A DNA stretch of 64,000 bases from Rachycentron canadum (taxonomy: Eukaryota; Chordata; Actinopteri; Carangiformes; Rachycentridae), in assembly GCA_038496675.1 (NCBI GenBank), contig CM076652.1, positions 9,287,426-9,351,425 of the forward strand, given 5' to 3'. The notes beneath the pieces are model-generated. The model was not told the origin of the DNA. It ran no database searches and saw only the letters and a list, made by a program, of their open reading frames with translations. Position 1 is the stretch's first letter. The number at the start of each line of letters is the position of its first letter. The position numbers were made by a program, and so were the translations under genes. Below are positions 12,690-27,200 of this stretch, piece after piece.

Positions 12690-12905
12690 TGTGAGCACAA
12701 TCACACATAACCTCCCTCATCTTAACGCATCATGTCTTCGTCTCATCTCCCTCTGTTCGTATTTTCCTTCATCCATCCCTCCCATTTGTCTCCTCTCATG
12801 CCTTTTCTCTCTAAAAACCAGCTCTCCCTGCCTGCCTTGCAACTTTTCCTTCAGCTCCCTCCTCCCTCACTCCTTCCCTCTCACTCCTTTGCTCTCCCTT
12901 GGTGG
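12690..12905 (+). repeat. Long pyrimidine-rich tract
   Basis: About 215 bases dominated by C and T with runs of CTCCCT-type sequence. It gives rise to spurious long open frames on the plus strand. Such asymmetric tracts can form triplex (H-DNA) structures. Confidence 0.7.
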
Positions 12906-14066
12906 TATTTGATAGCAGTAAAGCAGGAAGCAGGAGAGCAAACAGCAGGTGAACCCACTCTAATACTCAGCTGTGCCATCTGCTGCAGTCACATGCCTGA
13001 GATGCAAACTCGCTCTAACGCCATGATGCCCCATCATACCCGACACATCGATCAATCATGACCAAAGAACAAGATAAAGCGAGAGGAGAGAGTGAAAGGA
13101 ATGAGGAAAAGAGTGAAGAGGAATAGAAATCAAAGCAATATTAAACACTGAATGTCAAATGAATGCAACCAACCAGACACGACTGACTATATTACCCTGT
13201 TTTGACTTGTAATTATGGCAACTCATCAGGACTATATAAATTATTGAAGTACATTGTATATGCAGCAGCGGATTGCATATATTTTTTAAAATTTGGTCAC
13301 AATCTGATCAGTTGTTTTTGACAAAACTCAAAATAAAACAGCCACTCTTCAATAATTAATATCATTTTAGGTCATATAAGGCAAATATCAATCAAAATCA
13401 GATCACTTAAGTCTGATTGCTGAGTGTCCATGTAACAAATGGGTGAACAATAAGATACAAACAGTAAAAATAAAACCTCTTATTTAATCAGAAGGGGTAA
13501 AACAACTAACAAACCTTTGCTTTAACTGAGAGGTCTTGATAGGGTGTGAAGAACACATTCAATTACAGCAACAGAGTCCACAGGAAATGATTTCAGTCAA
13601 AACTGTCCCTACCACAATTAAGCTGTGTTAATTATGTATTTCATTAAGTAAGTGGATTAGAAGCAGCGCTGATGAAATCATAACGGGGTTTGCCGAAGGC
13701 CAGGCTGCAGAGAACAGACAGGAAACGACTGATATCTCTCCCTCTTACTTGCACTTCTCTCATATAGCCTGAAATAACCCTATAAATACTTAACACCTTT
13801 ACCGACCTATCTGCGTTGTCTTCATTCGCATACAATCACCTGGTCTCTGTATCTGCATACCGTTTTTGTGTAGGATCATATAGCGTAATTATGCCATAGA
13901 TACTGCTGACATCCACATGCTGTTTGCAAGTCCTCTGCAAACGATGAAGTCTCTCCATTTCATCTAAGCCAGTTCATTACCATTCAGGTGCAAAAAGGAG
14001 ATAAAGCGAAATGCAGATCGCTCTTTCTGTCTCCCCCTGTTTCGCACCCTTACTCTCTCTCTCTTT

Positions 14067-14092
14067 CACTCACTCACTCACTCACTCACTCA
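14067..14092. repeat. (CACT)n microsatellite
   Basis: More than six CACT units follow a CT-rich stretch. Confidence 0.93.
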
Positions 14093-16000
14093 CGTGCACT
14101 CTTTCATTCTATCTCTCTCTCCCATTCTCTGTGTTCTCTGATGTTTTATTTGATATCCCACAATAAAGCCTCTCTTTGAACTGCCATCAATTGTGTATGG
14201 ATTTTTCCTCTGAGGAGAAACAGAGAGCTGTCTGAAAGGGCTCCAGTCCCGCAGGCTGCCTTCATATTGATGCAGAGGAGTATTGCCATCCTCATTGCTG
14301 GATCAATCACTCACGTCACTGTTGTTTTATGGCTGGGGCCACTTCACAGAGAGAAGCCTGACAACATCACCGCAGAGGTTTGCAAAACGATACAGCTCTG
14401 ATAGTTGAGGAGGGTGGAAGAGGCAGTGGAGGGCTGCGGGAAGCTTTCCGAAGCAAGATGAGATGAATTTAGATTCTGTAACTGTCACACACACATGCAC
14501 TAGCACATATCTCTCTTCTCGAAAGCTTTAGGAGCCTTCTGGTTCATGGCTTGGTGTGGTTAAGCCAAACAGAAAAGGCATTGGGAAAACCACAGGATGC
14601 CATCAAAGCTTGGTTTCGGTCACCTTGCAGATGCTGTGTCTCTTTTGTGATGTTCCTCCACTTCCACCACTTACCTGTGTGCTTACTTTCAGTGGTCTGT
14701 TGTGCAAGACTTCACACTTTACTCTCTTGTAGCAACACAAAACTAAATAATAGAGAGAAGATTCACTAAAAACAACGTGGTGTCAAATATTTTATATTAC
14801 ACCTTTGTTGTGGAGATTTGTGAAATGCAGACTCAATAGATGCACTCAAGCCAATTCTGTCTTTCTGAAAAACTTATCTTAAAAAACATCTTAATAAAAA
14901 TCATCCCATTCTGTTGTCATTGGATTGAACAGAAGTTGAAATCTTGAAATCCCTGCAGCTGCTCCATTGTTCCTGCACTAGGTCTCTTGACCCTGGGAAC
15001 GGCTGTAGATTTCAGGTTGTGTGTGCTTTTGATTTGATTTGTTTAGGCATAGTCATTACTAGCCACAACTGGTGTGTATCTTTAAGAAATAGTTGCAGTC
15101 TATGATTGTGCATGTCTGCCTTATGAATTTTTACTTGCAAACACAAACCACCTTCTTGCGTGCACACACAACTTCACACAAACTGCTGTGCACATAAATA
15201 GAGCAGGAAAGTTAGTGAGGGAATTGACCATAAAATGGAGCCTTGACTTCACATAACAGTAACACAGCTGATGTAACACTAAGGTGATTAAATATTACAT
15301 CAGCTGATTGGTGTCATCTTCTGCACTTATGCCCAGTATTATACATCTATTTGACTACTATTACTCTACCGATTTCCTCATGGGACACAGTTTACTGCTG
15401 CTTCAACTCCTCCACCAAGATCTAATGAGGATGTATGTTCACAGCTATGATGGTGTACTATGATGAGATGAGGGGTGCAGTTGTCCCAGCAGAGTCCTTG
15501 TTGCTGCTCAAATTCTTTGGAGAGCTCCATCAAAGGGCAGATCCCCTTTTGCCAAACCTAAGTGTGTTATAAACGGCCACTTCCTTGGAATAAAGTGGAT
15601 TTGCTATGCTATATATCTACACTACAACAGGTGCAGGGGTTTCTATGGATCTAGGGGCCTGCTTTGTGCCTTTACTTTCAATTGGATAAAAGATTTCTGT
15701 GAAACCAAACCTCTTTTTTTTTTTTTTTGGACAATCGTGGGGGCTTTCCACAGCTGGAGTCTCCCTTTCACAAACATGTTTCCGATATTTCTGTCAAAGT
15801 GTTGGTGAATGAAATATGGACAAACTGTGAGAGTAAGACATATGTTGAGAAATACTGGAATTACTGGAAATATGCGCATCTTGTGTAATCAATTTCTCAT
15901 GAGCCATTTTTAAGATGGAAATCCATTACAAAAAATTGTCATGTCTTTGCTGAAAATAACAGCACACATGTGAGTTTAAGTTTGGCTTTGGTCACCTTTT

Positions 16001-19000
16001 TAGCTGACGGCTATAATATCATCTGAGCTTTTCATGTTGACAAGTGATCAGAGAAAGAGCAGACTTTCCATGAGTTGTTGATCCAATCAACAACTGGCTC
16101 AATGCACTGTGACTTAAGTTTAGCTCTTGCTGTCCTTGGTCCCGTCCCAGCTTGGTCTGACCAGTTCACATCCAGTGAAGCCTGGCCTTTGAGGTGCAGC
16201 AGCAGACACCAGAGTCTCTTTAGCCATCAGTCATCGCTCTCACTCTGAACTCTATACGACCTTCCCCTCTGCTCTGGAAGACTAATTGGCTATGTGCACT
16301 CTGGCATTTCCATATTCACCTTAAAGAGACAGCACCTACTTTTTTTTTCTGAATGAACCTGTGTGGGAAGTTGACTCTTTCAGCACCTATTAAGTGTCAG
16401 AGAGACCTAAAAGCAGTAAGAGCTGGGTGGGAGAGAATGGATGAGGCCTGCTTGGAAAGAAGTGGAAGTCTTCACGTCTGGTGAATGGCCCTTTAATTCC
16501 TTCTCCTGACAGAAGGCAATGGCAGCCTGGAGGAGGGTCAGGACACCAGTTGGCATGAATAGACACATTTTTGTCTCGTCTCCAACTTTCTCTGCTCCGT
16601 GCCTCTACTGACTGTAACATCTCATTTTTTCCCCCAAGCTGGAAGTCTCAACAGCCATTCTCTTGTCATTGGAAGGCGGGCAGGCAGCTCTCTGTCTCTT
16701 CACTCACAGATGAATAGAAAACATTGTGCCAAAAGCTTCAGAGCCACCAAGCTGTTTTCGATTTCATATAAAATACAGAATTTGAGAACATGTTTGAAAA
16801 TGACAGGCTGATTGGCTGTGGTCATTTCAGGCTGTGTGGGCCTCATTTTTTCCTGTGTTTCATCAGTGGGTGCATTCATCCATTCAGGATAGATTGAAGC
16901 AGTAGCCTTTAATAAAGTCACTAGGCTTGAAAATATATGAATAAAATGACATCCACTGCCTTGGATGGATCAAATTGACTTATCCTGGTAATAGCCCAAG
17001 GATAATGTGTGCGCGTGTGCGAGTGAGAGTGTGTCTATGCGGAAAGAGAGCAAGAGAGAAAGAAAAAAGAGAAAAGAGCAGATACAGAGATGAATATAGT
17101 TGTAAGACAGAGGCAGGAAGGACAGAAATATCAGAGAAATAAAACAAACTTGACCTAAGGGGACAGAATTCAATGAAAACCTGGAGCTGGACACATGACT
17201 TTGAATCTTATTTGTATTGGTGAAAGTGACCCATCTCAGACGCAAGCATTATTAGGGATGCTGGGAAAGAGAAAAACAAAGCCATTAAAGGAGAGAGCAG
17301 AAGAGGAGGAGTGACAAACTTGATCCTAACAAAGTTAAAGGGCTATTCAACACAAAACATCAAAATTATGAGTCAAATTTCTCCAATTCTACAGCAATTT
17401 GATCGCACTGAGACACAGGGGACTCCCAAATCCAATGATACACCAGGGGGAGGCATAAAGAGTTGAACAAAGGGAACAATGATGATGAAGAAAGTTTCAT
17501 ATATCTGTCAATTATGAGAAAAAGAAACACACAATCGCTTATCTTGACCAGTCACACTGCTTTCCTCCCATTTTATGGGCCCTTGTTTGGCAGATGGCTG
17601 CTGGATTGTGATTTTGACAGTCGTGGTCATGAACCACAATAATGACAGTCAGAAACGATGGCTGTACAAGGAGACACATGTCTGTTCTCCGCTCTTCAGA
17701 TGTCCAGCTTAAACTCCTGTTATGTGTGAATAAAGAGGACAGGAAGTGGCAGTTTGGCAGCTCCAACCAGGAGTGTCACTCTCAATTGCGTCCCCTGCCA
17801 GCTCTAGACACATCGCACGGCCGAAGAGGTCACGGGTCTGACTCCTCTTTTTCTCTCTCTCTCTCTCTTTCCCTCTCTCCCCTCTTTGGACTGTTTTACA
17901 GGACATTCCATTTCAGTGCCACCTACGCAATGCATAACAGTCAAGGAGCAGACAGAATGATGTACGGAAGACACAAGCCAGAGCGACGGCGGCACATTTT
18001 TTGAACGGTCCGATAAAACATGAGGCTTGTCTTGTCAGATTACCCTGACACCGTGTGTCAAAATCTCTGCCATGTCTCTGTGAAGCAGAGAAGCAGATGT
18101 CCTGAGTTTGCCTTCCTTCTATGGACAGAGCTGTCAAGATTTGCTCGTGAAGGACACTGAAGACAGCCCAGATGGAAAGAATGAGTTGTCTGAGGTTTAG
18201 GCTTGTGTCTCTGTCAGGAATGAGTTTTATGATGGGAAACACTAAGCTCTGTGTTGAAAATTGTGTTAGACTTTCTGTTAAAGAATCTATCCATCGTAAC
18301 CAATCACACAGCTAAGTGCTCAGTCTGGAAAATGCTCCAAAATTAAAATTATTAGAACTTGTTTTGATGTGGTAGGCATCATTTTCTAAATGAAATCGGT
18401 TATTTACCTTGATCTTTTCAAGACAATGACACCTATCAATTTTAAAATCCTGCATTGTAAATAGTGTTACAAAAACACCCTGGAATTTTACAACTGAATC
18501 TATGACACTAATATATGACACATACCATGCAATGTTAAGGATGAATCCGCTAAACGCCATTTTAAAAAGTTAAACAGGCTCTTTCTTATATAAAACACAT
18601 CATTGACAGTATTTCAGTAAAATTACTTAGATACTTCCTGCAGTTAAATACAACTGGAAACACAAACTGAAGCAGGAACTTTGTCACTTTTCACTTACAG
18701 TTTCCTGTAAATCTATATGTGTATGAAGGAAATTGAATGAAATGAAATGAAAACTACTACATAGAATAGAAATTACAAAATATAAATGTATTGAATGACC
18801 TTGTTTAAAAATGTTGACCAGAAATAGTATTACAAACAAGCCTCAGTTTAATATTAAAACTTTAACGTTGACTCCAGGTATATTACAAGTTGGCATTGCT
18901 ACTTTTACGTAGGTAAAGGAATCTCAATATTTCCTCCAACTTCTCTTGAAAGGCTACGAACTTTTTGCATTGCAGGCCTGCATACACTCACACTCAGTCA

Positions 19001-22000
19001 CAGCCAACTACTGAATCGCTGCTGCGGATATCAGCTCCCACACTAGCAGCTGTTATAAGAAAACATTATATATATTAAATAAAATCAGAAACCTAGATTA
19101 AAATGCACTCATAAATGTCATTTGTATCTGATAGGAAATGGTTCTTGATGATAATAAGCCTTAGCCAAACAGAAGGGGAGTCAAATGGATTTTGATTTCA
19201 CTCCAAATCATTCACTAGCTTCCCACTAATGTAACTTGATCAGAGCACTCTCAAACCCGAGCTCTGTGAAATGACAGTTGAGATTAATTTTGTCAGCCTT
19301 GTAATCGCGCCTTATTGATGTGTTTCCTGTGAAATGGCACATTGAAAAGAGCAGTTCCAGCCACGGGGCAACTGTGTTTCATGTAGTAGTCATGGATGGA
19401 CATTTGATGTTGACCTCCTGATAGCACACCTTCATACTGTTGGGCAGGCACGCACACAAACTCACAGGTAATGCTCTATTATGCTGATTTATTGAAGGTT
19501 AATTTAATCACTCTTGTAATACCTGACCAGAGGGTGTTCTTATCCGTGAAAAACCCAAGTAGCAGGGAAAAAAAGGAGAAAAACATGACAACAAATCAAA
19601 AAGTGATTTCATGAAGGTGGCACCAGAGACAGCCCAATCCATCAGAAGGGCGGCAGAGTGTGGACGTGTTGCCACGCGTGGTGCCAGGCGAGGTGCCAGG
19701 CGGTCCAAGGCACATCCTCTATGCCAGCGCCCTGAGGCTGTGTGTCCTCGTCACAAGGACACAGAGGTTGTTAGGACCAACTGCACTAAATCACATACCT
19801 CCTTCCACCCAGTGTCATGGCCGACAAAGCAGGTTGGTGCAGAAAGACTGGAACAGAATCTACTGGTCAAATCCACTGGTTTTTTCCAAGTAATATACAT
19901 CACATCCTTTTATTCCAATTGATACAGTGATATATGATGTTGTTATGACACTTCCCCGCTTTTGAGAGCACCCCGATGTCAACAAGGCTTTACACAGAGT
20001 GAATGATTCCTCCTAAATGCATTTTAGAGTTTTGCACAAATACATTTTCAGAGCTAAGTAAACAATGCAGGCCATTATCTAGATGTATTGTTTATGCATT
20101 TTGCGCTTGGTGGCAGAGCAAGTGAGTGAGAGAGCGGCAAAGAGAGAGTCAGAAAGACAAAGGAGGAGCGAGAAGAGAGAGAGAAAGAGAGAGAGAGACA
20201 GCCTCCTTCTCCAAAAGACATCAGCTCTGTGAACAGCACAGGCAGATTTTCCATTCTGTCAGCATTTTTCTTTACGTGCCGAACAGATAGCTAAAGGTAC
20301 CACTTAATGTGATGGGAGACAGGATCTAATGGATTGATACACAGGTTTTGACATGCTATTTGAGCATGGAGCTTGCTATAATTGGTCATGTCATTGTGCA
20401 TTAAACTAACGATATATAGAGTAGTGCCCTGAGACGAGTATCTTTAGCAAATCTGTCAGATATCACACCAAAATACCTCTGACAGCTATCTCAGGCAGCA
20501 GCGGAGCACTGCAACACAGCGGCATGAAAACCTGCACCCACTAGTGAAGGCACATTTGGAAATCAGACCACCTTAAACTCACCTCTCTGTCTCTTTCTCT
20601 TGCCGTCTCTGTCTTCACCGCTTTTCCACAAACCTTTGCGTGTTATTGTAAGTTTAATTTGTTTGTGCCATCTTCATACATTTAAAGTTGCTGTCGAAAT
20701 TAAATGCGATGTTTCCTTCCCTGGCACAAACAGAGATGGGACAGTGACCTTTATATTGCTTGTCATAGAGGAGTGTGATGCCTCCCATACATTAGAGACA
20801 GGGGTCAGAGGTCCAAGGTGAAGCTAACTTCACCTCTACCCATGACTCCTGCACTGCTGTCAGAGGACATCATGTCACTTTTGGTTGAATGGACAATACT
20901 TACATTGTCTCCTGTCTTGGCATGCAAGGATTTCAGGAGCCTCGAAGCTTATTTGTGGGCATATTATTTGTTGTTCCTTTTTAATAGTGGTTAAACCATT
21001 TTATCCTCTTAACCTGTTGATATTTTTAAGACTTCCTCTGATTAACGCAAAACATTAAAAACACAAGAGAGCGCTGTCTTCTATAAATCTTACTTAAATC
21101 ACAATTTATGTCTTTTCAGAGCTGCATACTTGTGACACAGTGGCCAGTATCAGTTTACACAACTGTACAAGCTCACGAAGACAGGAGCAATATATATCAA
21201 TGTGCTCTAAAGACATCCACCACTATTTTGGCAGCCATTTTGTTTTCCTAAATACATAGCCTCTCCTCCTCAGCTGTCGGTCTGTCGGTGCTGTCAGCCA
21301 CTCTTGTGTGATTGGTCTGATGGGCTTGATGCTCATCACTCTGTCAGGCTCTGCTCGCCTTTCATTAGTCTGGGCCCCTCCATCCGCCACACTCGCACAA
21401 ATCACATTGACATCCAAACTCCTCAGATCCACAGAGCAATTTAACTGATATTCATTAGAGGGATGACAAGAGCTGATGGGAGATCTGTGGAGTGGAGGAG
21501 TGGGGGGACTCATTCTGCTCCTATCCTATCCCTGTCCTGTCCGCCTCCTTTCTTCCCCCTTCACTGCTGACTTTGTTTTAGGAGCATTGAGGCACATCGG
21601 CGTCTATAACTACCCAGCCCTCAAGGATAGTCAAGACAAAAGAACAATGGATAACACATCTAATCTCCTCTTTATTATCGCAGAAAAATACAATTGAGAG
21701 GAGTTTTGTGTTTTTCACGCCAAATAATTGGCTACAGCAGATCTGTAGTTTCTACATTGCTGTGCTCTAGCAGCCACTATAATGCTCATTCGAGCAGAAG
21801 TCCAATCATTTAGCCCTCTCCCTCTAGCCCCTCATTAACCCCCAAAGTGTCAACTATCTCATTAACGCCCCCAACCATCCTCACCCCCGAGTCCTTCACT
21901 AAAGCCTTAAGCATTCATCAACACTTACAGTGTTGAAAGAAAAAATTGATCATGTCTGAGATCATTTTATAGCTGCATAGACTTGGTAAGCTTGGAAAAG

Positions 22001-22759
22001 TCACAAGATATTTAATAAGGCAGCTCAGCCTTTTTCATTTACATTATCAATGGCTACCGGTCTGAATCCCATCTTTCAATTATCATCCTTTGTTAAGGGC
22101 TTCATTCTGCTTGTCAGATGTGACTCATCACTGGGTTCTCCCACAACGTTAGACCGATGTATCCTAAACGTTGGAGGGCCGGGAGCAAGTCTGAGGCGGT
22201 AATGAGTTTGTGTGAGAAGACGGGGTCAGGACACAGTGTGTGTGTGTTAATTAATCTGTTCCCGGGTGGGAGGAACTGAAGCGAGATGATGAGATTTAAG
22301 AGAGTAAATGGGTGTGCTGCACTCGAGCTGTCCTCTGTTGAGTGAGCGAGCAGGGTTAGAGGCTGGGCAAATGGCCGTCACCATAGTAACCAGATAACTT
22401 CCCCGGCCCCAAGTCACTCAGTCAGTCCGTCATGACAAGCAAAGCCTGGGAACATCAAACACAAAGAACATGGTGTCCCCAGGCATCTTCAAATAAGACA
22501 AAGGTAGATGGTTGGAAATCTGTGGAGAAAATGTGTGTGTGCGAGTGTGCCTTTATCATGCATACAGAAAAGATTTAAAAAAAAAAAAACAACCAACTTT
22601 CTCATTACATGGCACTGAGCCTGAATTGTGACTACTCTGATGGCATCAACACCTGCCAGTAATATTGTTAGATCCAAAAGCCTGCTTTGAGGGAATAGCA
22701 CCTGTCTGTGCATTCTGCACCACTGTCAGCTTGTCTCAGTGCGCGTATATAGGATCCGC
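16001..22759. other. Gene-free region downstream of tshz3
   Basis: No supportable gene. Purine-rich stretches lie near 17040-17120 and 20125-20200 and a CT repeat at 17852-17868. Balanced sequence at about 21.24-21.62 kb and 22.02-22.42 kb, with few repeats and several ATTA and TGACAG-like cores, looks the most like regulatory sequence. The AT-rich stretch 18.3-19.2 kb shows nothing I can name. Confidence 0.6.
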
Positions 22760-22765
22760 TTTATT
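22760..22765 (-). terminator. Candidate poly(A) signal AATAAA (distal)
   Basis: This is the first canonical AATAAA that I find on the minus strand downstream of the tshz3 stop codon (about 1.5 kb away). The intervening sequence includes a GT microsatellite and a CTC-repeat stretch, so it may lie beyond the real transcript end. Confidence 0.3.
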
Positions 22766-22890
22766 TTTTCCAAGGGACAGTCTTGGAGTCCAGGTGTGTG
22801 CCAGATCTGCTGTCTGTGCCCAGGGCTCCTGATGGCATCCAAGCCCCCGTGGTAATCAGCCCACTCTGCCTGCTGTTGCAGCCTGCCTGC

Positions 22891-22909
22891 CTCCTCCTCC
22901 TCCTCCTCC
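22891..22909. repeat. (CTC)n trinucleotide repeat
   Basis: Six CTC units within a CT-rich stretch. Confidence 0.9.
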
Positions 22910-23202
22910 AGTGGCTCGTTTCAGAAACATCTGGTGGTTTACATGCAGCACACACCACCTGCCAGACGCCTTGCAGGCAGTGGCACCACTCGCACCTCTC
23001 GAGTCCGCCCCGCAACAACGCGGCGACACAGAAATCACCAGGAATATCGAGACAAATTGTGGTTGAGAAGACAACTGCAGAGATAAATGCTGAGGGTTTT
23101 TAAGCTCTGTTCAGGGTTTTTTGCAGATGTAGGCTGGTGAGCAATCTGTCAGATGATTTGTAAATGCTTAGTCATTACAATGTGGGACAACAATTGGGAG
23201 GG

Positions 23203-23222
23203 GTGTGTGTGTGTGTGTGTGT
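23203..23222. repeat. (GT)n microsatellite followed by T tract
   Basis: About ten GT units followed by a run of ten T. Confidence 0.93.
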
Positions 23223-23474
23223 TTTTTTTTTCTTTTATAAGATGCATGATTTTCCAGTAAGCCAGGTGAAAAATTTGGTAACAGCTTGGAAACTACATTT
23301 TGGACAATACTGCTAGTTGAGTTTCATAATGTACCTTGATCTACAAATTTCTCTGATTGATTAATATAAATGAAAACAAGTGTTTTATGCAGCAGTTAAT
23401 TCAATTTAATCATAGAAGCACAAGGCATTAACATATTTGTATTTTTTTTTTATCAAATAACATTTATAAAACTA

Positions 23475-24268
23475 TTGTGCAAAACAATGTCCTTTTAATC
23501 TTCTTCAAAGGCTCTGCACCAGTGGATAGTCATAGTCCTCTTAAATTAGGAAATATAACAAGTATGCATAATTTAAACAGCAAGTTGTAAGCTTATATAC
23601 TATATGTACATTTTTACAGAGACCTGGATTTTAAGTGCCCCTTACTCAATGATAAAGAACAAGGCAGCTTTTACAATCAGCAAGAAAATCAAGAGGCTGT
23701 ACAGAGAAAACCATAAAAACAAGCAATGAACTTTTGCTGTTTGGCAGACTCTTTTAAGGAGCTTTACCAGGCATTTGGCTGTTTTAAGGTGTTGAAAAAA
23801 ATGACCAGAGGGCATTTTAAAATCTGGACAGGACAGGACTGTACAAACATAACGGTAAAACTCGTTGAACATGCAGTCTACCATCAAATCAAACCCAAAC
23901 ACACAAAAAATACAAAATAAATACAATAGTTAATACATTTCAAGTTATTTTCTGAGCTTCTAGTCAAGAGATTCACCAAGGTTATGAATCTGTCCTCTGT
24001 TGTCTCACATTAGCAAAGGTGTACATAGAGTGAGGGAGACAACAAATTGGGCTGAATGTCTTTGACCAACAGTGTATTTTGAAGTAAAATAAATGTCTTC
24101 TGAAACACAGAGAAATCAGAAATGTTTATAGGCCGAATAGATGTAAACACCTTGTGCTGACGTTTTTAAAACAGTAGTTCATATCATCTTTGTGCATTAC
24201 CACACCTTTCAAATATTCAGTTTTTTTTTCTACATATGTTTTCCAGTATATCTACTGTTAAGAGTAAT
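23475..24268 (-). other. tshz3: Probable 3' UTR of tshz3
   Basis: AT-rich sequence follows the TAA stop at 24271-24269. It contains no credible coding frame; the short open frames seen here on both strands are chance. A 3' end near 23.48 kb is suggested by an ATTAAA signal at 23499-23494, with a longer form possible to about 22.74 kb. The true end is uncertain. Confidence 0.45.
23494..23499 (-). terminator. Candidate poly(A) signal ATTAAA (proximal)
   Basis: The plus strand reads TTTAAT, so the minus strand has ATTAAA, about 770 nt after the stop codon. Downstream on the minus strand is a GT-rich stretch (ATTGTTTTGC). A second ATTAAA lies at 23410-23405. Confidence 0.3.
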
Positions 24269-27200
24269 TTAGTGTTTCTCTAGTTCGCACACATATAGCA
24301 GATGGTCCTCTGGAGACTTCCCATGGCTCTTGCTGAGGTGAAGCTTGATGGCGTGCTTAGTGGCAAATTTACGGACACAGAGCTGGCAGCGGTATACCGC
24401 CCCATTACTACTGCAGTCATCTTGTGATTGTGGAGAAAGGAAGGACTCCAGGGGCACAAGTTTCTCAGTGTGACAATGGGAGTCCCTGACAGTCTGTTTG
24501 GGGGACAGCTTGGCCAGGTCCCTAATTCTGAACCCTAGGTGGGCCTCCAGGTGACACACATAAGCTGCTGGGGTTCGGATCTGTGAGGCACAGTCACTAC
24601 AGAAGAATATAGGCTGACCGGAGTCCAGGTTCTTTAGGAACTTGGTTCTGCCTGTTCTTCTTAGCTGGTACTTGACATTAGCCAGCCAGTGGCTGATGGT
24701 GGTCATAGAGAGACCTGTGAAACGTGATACATGCATTCTCTCCTGTGGGCTTAGGTCATTAATGATATACTTCCCTTCTGATGTCTGCCTCAGGCTTGAG
24801 GCGAACTGGGCCTGCAGAAGAAGGAGGTGCTGGGGGTTCCAGTTGGAGTGACGACCCTTGCGTTTGTGCCCGTGCAGGGACGCGTCATCATCGTCATGAG
24901 TAGACCCCACAACCTCAGCTTTATCTGACACCCGGGACCGTGATGGAGGCTTTGGGACATGGTGGGACTGTGTCAGGTTCCTCAGCATGTCTGAGATATC
25001 CGACAATGCATTTTCATGTAGGGGACTGCTGGACGTGTAGGGAGAGACCACAGTTAGCTTTGGGGGAGTAACAAGAGAGGAGGGGGAGATGGAGGAGGCT
25101 GTGGACGAGGGAGTTAGGGAGGCTGAACTTACAGAGCCTCCTCTTTCAGTTTTCCCTTTTGTGAGGTCCATAGGCTGGTCATCACTGGGCTGGCAAAAAC
25201 TATTATCGACTACGCTTTCCGGCTTTTTGGTCTGTGAGGGAGGTGCGGCCACAGCAGCCCTCTCAGCCATGCTCTGGCTGAGCCTTGAGAGCAGGCTCAG
25301 GGGATCTTGGTTTGGCAAGGAGGGCTTGGCTGCTTTCCCCAAATGAATGTTCATTACTGACTGAAGAGCACTTAGAGGGTTGACAAAGGGCTGCTCTGGA
25401 GGAGTATGGCCAGTAATAATGGCAGTACTGCATCTCAGTGGAGAGGCGAGTGGGGATTTGACTGCTGTCTCTCTCTTGGGTTCTGTTGCCGGGGATGCTC
25501 TGTCACTATGGCTTCCCTTGTCGCTATTGGCTGGGGTGACTGCCCTCCATTCCCTAGGTGAGTCAGACTCTCCTCCCTTATGTGATTCTCCAGCTTCACT
25601 ACTACAAGGGGAGAGGTGGTTCTCCTTCTTAGGGGACAACTGCTTCACCCTTTGCTCTACTTTTGCTACTTTCTCTGTCACCTTTTTCACTAAATCCTCC
25701 ATTGCCTGGAAGTTGTTGCTGGGGAATGGGGAGGACTGACTAAGTGGTGGGGAAATCAGGGGCTGGTTCTTGGATAATGCTCCGTCCCCTCCATTGAACA
25801 GGAACTTCATTGGGGAATTCTTTTCCATGTTGCCCTGTTGGAGCTTGAGGGCACCGGGGAACTGGTAGGCTGCATGGATGCTGGGGTAGCCCCCCCAGCT
25901 TGGATTTCCACTCTGGGCCTTGTTGATGGCTGATGTCACAGTATTTTCCAGTGATTTGAGAATATCCAAGCCTCCTTTAGGGCTCTCTTTCAGGTCTTCT
26001 TCAGTAAGATAGTTATACTTTGAGATGTCATATTTTTCCTCCTTTTCACCATCTTCCTCCTTCCCAACACAAACTGCAACTTGCTTTTCATTTCCAACAG
26101 CCTCTTGCTTAGTGCACTCCTCCTCAACCTCTTCCTTCTTGATCTCCTTGAGAGGAGGGGAGGTGGCGGGGGGAGTTGTGGTACTTTGAAGAGGTGGAGG
26201 AGAGAAGGTGGAGGGTGCCAGTGGGACAGACTGGACCCTCTGTTCAGTAGGTGTGGTCACCCTACCAGGATTAGGGGAGGTAGCCTCAGGGAGTGTTTTG
26301 ATTCTTTTTCCCACAGAGCTGGTCACCCTCAGGAAGTGTCCTGTCACCATCATGTGGGTTCTCAGCTCTTGCAGTGTATTATGGGAACTCCCACACTCCA
26401 TACACTTAAGGATCTGAAGTTTGTTGGATTCAAACTGCCAAGCATAGCTAGCGCCGTTCTGGTGGCCGTAGCGGTTATTAGAGGTGTTGTAGGGGCTGGA
26501 GGAAGGTTTCTGCGGGATTTCACTCAGGTCTGACTGTGGGTGCTTAGCTTTAGGGGTCCCATCTCTAGAACGTGACGAAGCAGTGAGGTCCAACCCCACA
26601 AGTCCTCTTTTCTTAGAAGACATGATTTTGGCTGCCACAGGGGCCATGGGCTCCTTCAGAGGCACTTTCTGGTAGTGTTTGGTCTTGATCATGTGGACAC
26701 TGAGGTCCTGGAGTGATTCAAAGGAGTGGCCACAATACATGCACTTCAAAACTTTCTGGGCATCCTCCTTCCCCTCCATCTCCAACAGGGACCTCTTGCG
26801 TGGTTTTGACCAGCGTTTTGCACCACTTCCTGCCCTATCTTGGTTGTCATCGCGGTAGTGGCCTGTATCATTCATGTGAACTGTCAGCTCCACCAGGGTA
26901 TCATAAGCAGCACTACAGCCCTTACAGCGAAATTTACTGGCCCCAGTGAAGATTGAGCCAAAAAGCTTTGGATTTTGCCTGTGGAGCTGGACTGTACTGA
27001 AGAGGCTGGGCTCTGACTGAGCAGGGTGACGGCTCTGGGGAGGATGCTGTTGTAGTGTCTTTGCCACTGCAGACTGGTGCCAGTCATAGCTACCACTGCT
27101 GCAGCTACTACTGCTACTAGTGCTATTGCTGCGAGTTGGCTTCTCTGTAGAAGCTGACGACTGCGCCTGTGGCGGTGTGGAATTAAAGTTCAGCGGTGAC

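Larger units (their letters stand above)
10176..16000. other. Gene-free region
   Basis: No credible coding region. Candidate regulatory sequence lies at about 11.74-12.12 kb, balanced and non-repetitive with some CpG. A pyrimidine-rich stretch occupies about 12690-12905. GA repeats lie at 12614-12636 and CACT repeats at 14067-14092. A T tract lies near 15713-15728. Confidence 0.6.

Noticed and set aside
23642..23926. A 94-codon minus-strand open frame downstream of tshz3
   Set aside because: It lies in the probable 3' UTR and encodes low-complexity hydrophobic sequence without family features.
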